Shown: one piece after another, positions 56,660 to 64,000 of the stretch
Numbering within the stretch: position 1 is the stretch's first letter
How the letters are laid out: every line of letters begins with the position of its first letter
Source: Halocafeteria seosinensis
Lineage: Eukaryota; Sar; Bigyra; Bicosoecida
NCBI GenBank assembly: GCA_001687465.1
Contig: LVLI01000565.1
Location: forward strand, 1 to 64,000
DNA: 64,000 nucleotides
Direction of reading: 5' to 3'
The notes under the pieces: model-generated
What the model saw: only the letters and a program-made list of their open reading frames with translations
Told to the model about the DNA's origin: nothing
Database searches by the model: none
Made by a program: the position numbers and the translations under genes

Positions 56660-57763
56660 TCAGCCTTCACACGCCATTGCCACTGTAGCTATAATTTCAT
56701 CCCATCGGTCATAATCTATGTTATTTCCCGCAACCCACTCTCTCGACTCCCTTTGCAACTTATCGGAATCAACAATCCTAAGTTCTATAATCCTGTTGGT
56801 AGGGTCTCCCTTGAGTGTGTCTCGTATTTGGGACAGCACTGGTTGCGCATCAGTTTGATCTTCAGACAATAGCTCGTCAAGACGTAGTGGTCGAGAAAAG
56901 CGTCCCACATCGGCATTAATCCTAGTATTGAAAACATCTAAAACCTGGACAGTCAGGTGATTCAGTCGTCCGATTAGAAACCTGATTTCAGCTTCCAGCA
57001 TATAACCCAATTCGCCGCGTAGCCTCTCTGCGTAACATTTGCTTCAAGTTCTGTAACATGCTGTGGCACGCTTTCGGGAACACCTACTTATCAATGCAGT
57101 TTTGTCCTCTTCAGAAGTATACTCCTCATGACCGTGTACGAGGTACTGTAGTTCGCAGAAAACCTGCCTTGTAGTTTTGTAGTGGCTTACCAGGGAATCG
57201 GTTATGGCTGCCAGAGCCTCCAACGACTCGAACACCTTCTTATCTTGCTGAATTAAGGCAACTTTAGGGTAAGATGACACAGCCATCATCGCGTGTTTTT
57301 ATCACTGTCTCGTACCTGAGCTCTTAAGGTATAAAGGTCAGACAATTTGACATAAGGCAGCCAATCCGGAATTAGATACCTGTGAAGCAAGTCCCACAGA
57401 TGATTATTACCCCTTTTGCAACGCGTTTAATGAAGTGACAAGTACCAACGTTTTCTCGAGGATACGATTACTCAACTGCACCCATGTTTGCTGGGCATCA
57501 TGGTTTATGCACTCTTTCCACGCCTGTCGACACTCCTTGAGACGTCTTAGACAGTCTGTGAAGCTCGTTTTACACGCCGTCATTGTTCCCTCCATACCAC
57601 ATGATAGTACGAACTCAGTAGATCTGCATTTACTATAAATTGCTCGCTGTGAATTATGCAACAATGCTGTCGTTGAAACAAGTGAAATCATGTCGAAGCG
57701 ACTCGAACTTCTCGAAGGCAATCGTCCCAACATTTGATTGTCTGATCTGGTGAGTAGGTGCAT
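56660..57763 (-). CDS. Orphan helical protein
   Basis: Four exons in transcript order: 57763-57411, 57379-57316, 57247-57088, 57027-56660; 314 aa, all junctions restoring frame. I do not recognise the family. The protein is predominantly helical, with coiled-coil-like segments (SFTDCLRRLKECRQAWKECI; QDKKVFESLEALAAITDSLV) and a moderately acidic C-terminal half. There is no signal peptide or membrane segment. The first intron, 57380-57410, is only 31 nt. If it is not real, the N-terminal exon belongs to another model. It is divergent from RGS-LOV copy 1 across about 1 kb. Confidence 0.6.
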
Positions 57764-58805
57764 TAAATCTGGGAAAGATAAAAATGTTGACAGTTTACAG
57801 CTGGCAAGCTACCCGTGTTGGCTCGGACTTATACTATGCCTTCTCCACAGTTTGATTTCTATCCCCACCACGACGCGCTTCTTTCTCCGTGGCCAGGACA
57901 CATGTACCAGTACTGTACAACTTGTACAACAGTTGCAATATCACGAAAATATTTTCCGAGCGTAATGCCGTCTCAAACATGTTGTAATGCTTCTTCTTTT
58001 TCGACTCTGACCAACACTTCACTTCTTCTGTCTGGCTACCACCACACTGTACCTTCCTTCTTTTCAGGGTAAACTTCTAAGTACTTGACGGTGACGTCAG
58101 TATGCATTTCGCAGATATAAAGAGCACGTAGCTCACGCAGGCAGCACTGCTGCGGATAACGGCTCCATACAGTTTCAACGTGGTTTAAGCACCACTTCGT
58201 TTCCCTTATTGTCCTGCGAGAGTGCCCAATGCAAGCGAATTTCAGCAGTGCAGCAACGGAGTTTCTGGTCACAGTCGAGCGGAGTTTGCTCGCTCAGGCA
58301 TTCACAATTGCGCAAACTGCTCCCAAACTGCATAAAACTTGCAAATATCCATTCTATAGACTTCGTACAGTCGACGAATGAGTACTACCCCATGTACATT
58401 GCTCGTTGCGCTACTGACGTCAGAGTCGCAACACGTCACTATCAACAGTTGTCAGGTACTGCTCACTGACTGCTGGCGGCGCAGAACCCGCGCATCGATA
58501 GTATTGGTACGAATATCACTATAGTATGATTCCGTTCATCGATGTGTTATTATCATTGTTTTAGTTTATCTGAGAAGGATATTTCGGTTCGCTGCCTCCT
58601 GCTCGCCGGGAGAACTCGTCACCTACAAAACTAGCTGCAACTCTTCCATCGGAGCAGTCAGTAGTTTCTTGATAGTGATACATGAGTGAACGAACCAGTG
58701 CTGTATCTAGGTTGCTCATAAGGGAGCGCTGTCTTTGGAAAGAATCGCGCTTTACTGCTTGAGACAGTTGAAGGCTTACACACCCACTCAAGAACTGCCG
58801 GCCAG
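57764..58805. promoter_or_regulatory. About 1-kb divergent region upstream of RGS-LOV 1
   Basis: 1,042 bp between the divergent orphan gene and RGS-LOV copy 1. Only short unconnected frames are present on both strands. It is unusually long for a divergent spacer here, so it may hold extended regulatory sequence, but no motif was recognised. Confidence 0.35.
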
Positions 58806-60085
58806 ATGGGAGCGTGTCAAAGCAAAGTTGCCACGGGTCCATTGAACCATTTGGTGAGCCACGATCCGTTGGATGCGAGCATTAAGGCTGGTCACTGGAA
58901 ATCCTTTAGCTCAGGGTCATTTACTGGTAGTCCGAGTGCAGTAAGTGCAAGGTTGACGGCTTTCTTCGACGTGCGGGCTGTCGATCCGTTTGGTTGTCTA
59001 TTGCAGTATGACGCCAATAGACATGACATCTCTAAAGAAGCGCTCACAGAATACTCTACACATTCGCAAAGCAGAAGAGATTCAATGTCCTCCACCAAGC
59101 AATTTGCCGAGCAAGTGTGGAGGCAAAACAGTAGAGAATCTTTGAAACTCATTTTAGAGGGCAAAGGGGCTGACTACTTCCGAAAATTCTTAAAAAAGGA
59201 ATTCAACGTGCGTACCTACCGTCCTGAAACTATGCCCTGACAACAACACTACACGTTTTGTATTGGCGCCCCATGCAGGAAAACCATTTAGACTTCCATG
59301 AAAACGTAGAGCAGATTAAACAGGCGAGACTTCGAGGAGCTCAGATTGGCGGAGCGCTGGACCGTCTGGATATCCGAGCAACAGAGGTTTACAATAAGTT
59401 TTTAAGAAGGGGATCTGCATATGAAGTGAATGTCCCGTCCCATATTTACGATCGTTCTATTACTGACGACCCGTTGGAGGTCCTCGAGAGTGCTCAAGAG
59501 GAAGTAGTTAAGATGTTGTCAATGGACTGCTTCCCTCGATTCTTAAAAAGCGAAGAGTGTGCAAGGATGCTTGACGACTTGGAAGATTCAACTCTGGCAG
59601 GGACGGTAGGAAAAGCTAAAGATGCGGCACCACGAGGAAAAGGCGAATGGCTTGCTATGTTCAAGTCTGTTGCAGATTTACTTCCAACTTGCATCGTTAT
59701 CGCTGACATGATGGCAGCGGGTCAGCCGATAATCTTCGTCAACGAAGCTTTTACAAAGACAACATTGTATCCCAAAGCAGTTGCGGAAGGGAGAAATTGT
59801 CGCTTTTTGCAGGGTCCAGAGACTGATGCCGTCAGCATTGACATCATTCGAAATGCTTTGAAGGAGAACAAAGACTGCCACGTAAAACTACTGAATTATC
59901 GAAGAAATGGTGAGGAATTTCATAATCTTCTGTCTTTGAAACCCGTTTTTGGCCTGCATGGACAATGCGAATACTACATTGGTGTTCAGTATGAAATTGA
60001 CAGTGCTTCCATGATGGTTTCACGTCTCTTACAACACGAACAGTTGCTCAAGATGCTTCCATCAAAGATTTCCTGGATGGAGTAA
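58806..60085 (+). CDS. RGS-LOV fusion protein, copy 1 (putative blue-light-regulated RGS)
   Basis: Two exons, 58806-59207 and 59279-60085; 402 aa. The start MGACQSKV is an N-myristoylation motif (Gly2, Ser6) with an adjacent Cys for palmitoylation. An RGS domain spans about 109-230: YFRKFLKKEFN joined to ENHLDFHENVEQIKQ, then ATEVYNKFLRRGS, LESAQEEVVKMLSMD and CFPRFLKSEEC. A LOV domain follows (about 255-380): LPTCIVIAD, GRNCRFLQGPETD with the adduct cysteine C308, LLNYRRNGEEFHNLL with both flavin Asn, and YYIGVQYE with the flavin Gln. RGS domains accelerate GTP hydrolysis by G-alpha; LOV binds FMN and senses blue light. Membrane localisation and light control are inferred. Confidence 0.9.
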
Positions 60086-60871
60086 TTCAAAGTGCCGGTA
60101 GCCTCCCAAACGAGCTTTGGCTCTAGGCGGATGCTCTGGATCATTCAAAGGATACCAGGCAGGGGGAACGTCTGCATCTTTTGGCCGCAATTTTGCTCCT
60201 GTAGAAGAGGAGCAACTGAGTGCCGTCAGCCACTCCAGCTCAAATGAAGATGGAACAGTCTATCCGCGCAGAGAAATATTGAAGGTTATTTGTACCAGCA
60301 ATGAGGTCTTGACACATCCTGTCGATAATATTCCGAGTGGAGTTATAGAGAATGTTTAATCTGTTTTAATGAATTCTTGACCATCAATATTCGTTGGTGA
60401 CAAGTCTGGGATCCTCAGGAGGTTCTTCAGTCTTACGCAGTACCATGCACTCATGGAGTGTTTCTTCCAGAAGGAAGCACCCAAAATCTCATCTTCATCC
60501 AATCATAATGATACTGATACGAATGCCATCTGACAGATCGGCGGATGGCATCTGTGATGCCTGCATTGCCTGGGACAAGAGTCCAACATTTAATTGTTCG
60601 ATACAGCTATCCGTTCGCACGAACGTCTTGCCACTCCATGCTGCAACAGATGTAATGTACCTAACAACTCAATAGGCACTGCATAGTTATGGAAATTCAA
60701 ATAGACGGACACTGACCGTGTCAACCAGGCTCTCTGTCAGTCATATAGGCTATAGAGCGATTTTGTGAAGTTGGTCAGAATACGGTTGAACTATCCAGCA
60801 GCTGGCCCATATCAAGGCTATATATCGCCTCTTCTTCCGTTTTTAGAGGGGAAGATAAATAGAACGGAATA
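60086..60871. other. Intergenic stretch
   Basis: 786 bp. An 80-codon frame (60117-60359) has no ATG at its start and no recognisable domain. CTATATATCG near 60817 is TATA-like and about 55 bp upstream of the LRRC51 start. Confidence 0.35.
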
Positions 60872-61654
60872 ATGACTATGGAAGCGAACCATCCCATGGT
60901 GGATTCATCTTATGGCAGCCTCTTGGACTCACGACTGAGCTCGGTGGCGCGCTCGTTGGACCTAAGCTTCCGCGAAATCGATGGTCCAGAGAGTACGTAC
61001 CGAGTGACATTTCGAGGTTTACAGTATGTTGGTTTGAACTTACGGTGTGAACGCAGGTTTGAAGGATGTTTACCGTGAGCTCATCGAGCAGGCAACAGAG
61101 TCAGCAATGGAAAACCAGCCATTGCCGCGCGCCACCTTCGAAATAGTGAAACTTAACAATAACTATATATCGGACTTATCCGGTCTGGTCGAAGCTCTGG
61201 ATGAAATATGCGAAGTAAATAAGATCCAAGTGTTAGATCTGTCGTTCAATCATATCCGCCAAATTGACGATCACCTGGCTGGCTTAACCGACCTGAGATC
61301 GCTTTATTTCCATGCAAACGAAGTCTCCCGCTTCACGCAAGTCGAGAATTTAGCAAAATTACCAAAAGTAAGTGAGCATACTTGTAAAACCAAAGGGGAG
61401 TTTTCTTGAGATTAAAACTCTTTCATCCAACGCTACAGCTAGCTAATGTTACACTTCACGCAAATCCCGTCAGGGAGAAGGCTAACTATAGAAAGGTGCT
61501 ACTGAGTACATTAACAGGACTTCGAAGGCTTGATTTCAGTAGTATAACTCCACAGGAGCGGAAGGATAGTATCTACTGGAGGCAAATGACTAACGTAAAA
61601 GTCATTGGATCAGGCACGGAGGGCAGCCCAAATAGTAAGGGCAATTCACCCTGA
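60872..61654 (+). CDS. LRRC51: LRRC51-like leucine-rich repeat protein
   Basis: Three exons: 60872-60992, 61057-61367, 61439-61654; 215 aa. N-terminal LDLSFREI is followed by leucine-rich repeats (VKLNNNYISDLSGL; VLDLSFNHIRQID; LRSLYFHANEV). The C-terminal cap VTLHANPVREKANYRKVLLS then LTGLRRLDFSSIT and YWRQM matches LRRC51 almost block for block. The vertebrate gene (fused or adjacent to TOMT) has no proven biochemical role. Its distribution has been linked to ciliated organisms, hinting that this species may have a flagellated stage. Its stop is 3 bp from the stop of the convergent PIMT gene. Confidence 0.85.
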
Positions 61655-61657
61655 TCG

Positions 61658-62706
61658 TTAAAAGGTGCCGCGTTGCTGCCGCTCGCTAGTTAACGGGACA
61701 TATCTGACACCCATTAACTTTTCTATGCGGACCTCTCCTTCAGGAGTTTTCTTCACTCGGCACAAGTTTTGGTCTCCCGCGTGACCTGCAGCGACGGTCA
61801 TCGTTGCAGCCTTCAACTATTGCTGATGGGTCCCAACTTTGACTTACCCAAAGGTATAATCATTTCCCCTTGAGGAGCAAGCTGGTCGGCGAGCTTTCGC
61901 GGCAATGATTCAGCAGCTGCACCTACATGAATAGCATCGTAGGGACCGTCTTCAGGAGCTCCCTCAAACCCGTCTCGTTTCGAGAACTTCACGATTTCAG
62001 AATCCAGCAGATCTTTGTGATGTTTTTCCGTATTCTTAATCCCCTTATCTACAAGTTCTTGTATATGCTCAATACCATGGACTTTACCATCAGGTTCAAC
62101 CTGTCGAAACAACACAGTCGTATAGCTCACAATACCTTGCCAAAAAAGAAACACATGAGCATACCATCTTGGCGAAAGCCACAGTAAGATATCCGCTTCC
62201 AGAGCCTACATCTAGTGCTCTTGCACCAGATTTAAGTTTGTGTTCCAAGAGTTCAAGCGCATATGCATGCATATGAGGGGCAGATATCGTAGCTCCTACG
62301 CCGCTGCGAGAGGTTCTGAGAGCAGGCATTACGCCGTTTCTACCCTTCTTCCTGAAACTTACATTGGTTGAGGAGAATCAGTATAGGCTTGACTGGATAC
62401 AAAGTCTCCTCGATCGACCGCTAACATTGCATCTGAAAGGCAAGAAATAGTAGGGATACATATCACATCGTCCCTTGTCACTTGTCACTTACTTTTCACG
62501 CGCTCTTTGCTGATGATTTTCGCCCTGAAGAGGTTGTTCACCAGCTCAGAGTTACTTCTCCCACTGCAGAACCAACTCATCTCTTGACCAGCGAGGGAAT
62601 GGACCAGAGGAAGACAACTGGCAAGCCCTAATAAAGTCAGGAGAACTTTAGAAACTTTTGTTGAAGACGCTCCGACGGAGAAGATTTTCCTTTGTTGCAG
62701 TAGCAT
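61658..62706 (-). CDS. PCMT1: Protein-L-isoaspartate O-methyltransferase
   Basis: Five exons in transcript order: 62706-62493, 62432-62363, 62303-62165, 62100-61848, 61785-61658; 267 aa. The enzyme begins with [18 protein letters not shown], then [20 protein letters not shown], the SAM-binding [15 protein letters not shown] and the C-terminal [10 protein letters not shown]. All are PIMT hallmarks. It methylates L-isoaspartyl residues in damaged proteins to start their repair. The first 43 residues, upstream of the usual start Met, add a hydrophobic segment ([20 protein letters not shown]) that looks like a signal peptide or organelle signal. Initiation at the internal MSWFC would give the cytosolic form. 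Confidence 0.93.
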
Positions 62707-63115
62707 GCAGGATAGACCTGTACTTGGAAGTACGTCAACGTACGCAAAAAATCAATTCTTCTTTCCCAAGCAGCTCAACAGCCGTTTATTATATCATATG
62801 AGTGGTGTTAACAAACCTTGCGCAGCGTATCCCGAATTGGATTGTCGAACACTCCCACTTCAACTTCAACATGAGTGTCATGTAGGATGAACCTTGAGAC
62901 TCGAGTCCCGTGGGAAGCATTCAACAGTGAAGAATAAACCTAAAGTAGATCGTATAAGGCGGAGTTCTTCCTCGGTGTGGCTTTGTAGAGAGAAGATGGC
63001 TACAAGTACGCAAACGTCCTGCCGAACTCGCTTCACAACGTTAGCTCCGCACTATTGTACATTGTACAAAACTGGGGACTTCCGAACTGCATTATGTAGC
63101 ATTGTAGCCTACACA
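62707..63115. other. Intergenic stretch
   Basis: 409 bp between PIMT and RGS-LOV copy 2, both on the minus strand. It should hold the PIMT promoter and the RGS-LOV 3' UTR. Nothing specific was recognised. Confidence 0.35.
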
Positions 63116-64000
63116 TCAGTGTTCTAGTATCGATATTTTAGAAGGGAGCATTTTTAGGAGTTGTTCGTGCTGAAGTAGCTGAGTGACCATCATGGAGGCA
63201 TTGGTGATTTCGTACTGGACCCCGATGTAATATTCGCACTCTCCGTAAGGACCAATAACAGGTTTCAAGGACAGCAAGTTCTGGAATTTTTCCCCGTTTT
63301 TCCTGTAGTTTAATATATTTACATGGCACTCTCTGTTTCGTGCTATGTTGCTCCGAATCATCTCCACGGCCTCTGGATCCGTTTCCGGACCCTGGAGGAA
63401 ACGGCAATTTCTTCCTTCAGCTTCTCGTCTGGAGTACTTAGTGGTGCGCGTAAAAGCCTCGTTTACGAACACTATAGGAAGACCTGCTGCCATTTTATCA
63501 GCGATGACGATACACGTCGGAAGCAAGTCAGCAATCGACTTGAACATCCCAAGCCACTCTTTCCTTCCACGGGGGGCAATTTCTTTTGACTTCCCTACCA
63601 TTTCCTGGAGTTTCGAGTCCTGCAAGTCTTGAAGCATCTTCTGGCATTCTTCACTTTGCAAAAATCTTGGAAAGCAATCCATAGCCATCATTTTAACCAC
63701 CTCATCCTGAGCCTCTTCCAACACAGGGTACGGGTCATCGCTTATAGAGCTGCAACGAATTTCTGAAGGGAATCCCAGATCTTGCGAGGAGCCTGGCCTC
63801 AAAAATTTGTTGTAAACGTCCACTGCTTCCCGTCTCAAGTGGCCAGCTTCTCTGTCTAACGGTGTTCCATTCTGTTTGGCTTGTTTAATTTGCTCCACAT
63901 GTTGATAGAAAGATAAGTGATCGTCCTGTAAACAATCAGTGTCAGGTTCAGGTTGCATACAAGTGGTAGCGCCGTAAATACAAATTAAGCGATTGCTTAC
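63116..64000 (-). CDS. RGS-LOV fusion protein, copy 2 (5' exon beyond window)
   Basis: The main exon, 63925-63116, encodes 269 residues. It is preceded by a 75-nt intron whose donor GTAAGC sits exactly at the window edge (63926-64000), so the N-terminal exon lies outside. The intron is at the same place in the RGS domain as in copy 1 (before DDHLSFYQHVEQIKQ). RGS features: AVDVYNKFLRPGS, EEAQDEVVKMMAMD, CFPRFLQSEEC. LOV features: LPTCIVIAD, GRNCRFLQGPETD (Cys at 63404-63406), ILNYRKNGEKFQNLL, YYIGVQYE. All flavin contacts are kept. It is a paralogue of the gene at 58806-60085 in inverted orientation. Confidence 0.9.
   Translation of the reverse strand, partial: VSNRLICIYGATTCMQPEPDTDCLQDDHLSFYQHVEQIKQAKQNGTPLDREAGHLRREAVDVYNKFLRPGSSQDLGFPSEIRCSSISDDPYPVLEEAQDEVVKMMAMDCFPRFLQSEECQKMLQDLQDSKLQEMVGKSKEIAPRGRKEWLGMFKSIADLLPTCIVIADKMAAGLPIVFVNEAFTRTTKYSRREAEGRNCRFLQGPETDPEAVEMIRSNIARNRECHVNILNYRKNGEKFQNLLSLKPVIGPYGECEYYIGVQYEITNASMMVTQLLQHEQLLKMLPSKISILEH

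Noticed and set aside
60117-60359. Possible extra C-terminal exon of RGS-LOV 1
   Set aside because: No splice donor before the LOV stop leads into it, it lacks an ATG, and copy 2 ends at the same point without such a tail.
1-64000. tRNA/rRNA genes, CRISPR arrays, bacterial operons
   Set aside because: No cloverleaf-like segments, rRNA cores, spaced repeats or Shine-Dalgarno-linked gene runs were seen on reading; a covariance-model scan would be the decisive check.

Overview
The window is nuclear DNA of a eukaryote with a compact, gene-dense genome. The evidence is about 70 spliceosomal introns that I could resolve by joining reading frames. Most are 57-80 nt with GT donors and almost always CAG acceptors. 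The gene set is purely eukaryotic: Sm protein D1, TFIIH p52, syntaxin 5, COMMD4, PP2A B'', DSCC1, WDR4/Trm82 and FAN1. Two RGS-LOV photoreceptor-type proteins and an LRRC51-like protein point to a light-sensing, possibly flagellated alga or protist. I cannot name the lineage from sequence alone. No rRNA, tRNA, CRISPR array or bacterial operon was seen.

Layout. 1-1.4 kb: decayed repeat or retroelement debris. 1.5-6.3 kb: secreted purple acid phosphatase (copy 1), an ATPSCKMT-like methyltransferase and DSCC1. 6.4-15.5 kb: three AAAP amino-acid transporters around ZNHIT3. 15.9-31.4 kb: coiled-coil protein, FAN1 nuclease, RAP-domain protein, COMMD4, TFIIH p52 and a C3HC zinc-finger (NIPA-like) protein. 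31.6-36.7 kb: COPI-associated-type membrane protein, an unresolved membrane and Cys-rich gene, and purple acid phosphatase copy 2. 37.4-50.4 kb: PP2A B'', NR2C2AP, NADAR, WDR4, SmD1, syntaxin 5, class-3 lipase and a tandem PD-(D/E)XK-like protein. 50.8-57.8 kb: a 1,698-residue CH-like plus TBC RabGAP and an orphan helical protein. 58.8-64 kb: two RGS-LOV genes in inverted orientation flanking LRRC51 and a protein-L-isoaspartate methyltransferase (PIMT).

Genes are mostly arranged as divergent pairs with short shared promoters (COMMD4/TFIIH p52 177 bp; NIPA/COPI-associated 179 bp) and convergent pairs whose stop codons nearly touch (FAN1/RAP 4 bp; LRRC51/PIMT 3 bp). Neighbours are mostly functionally unrelated. 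The exceptions are the transporter cluster and the duplicated pairs.

The most interesting content is the RGS-LOV pair. Each gene fuses a G-protein signalling domain to a blue-light-sensing LOV domain that keeps the adduct cysteine. The complete copy also starts with a textbook N-myristoylation motif plus a cysteine. Also notable are the CH-TBC giant with about 190 residues inserted between its two catalytic fingers, the double PD-(D/E)XK protein with a decayed second active site, and a COMMD4 gene whose first coding exon is only the ATG.
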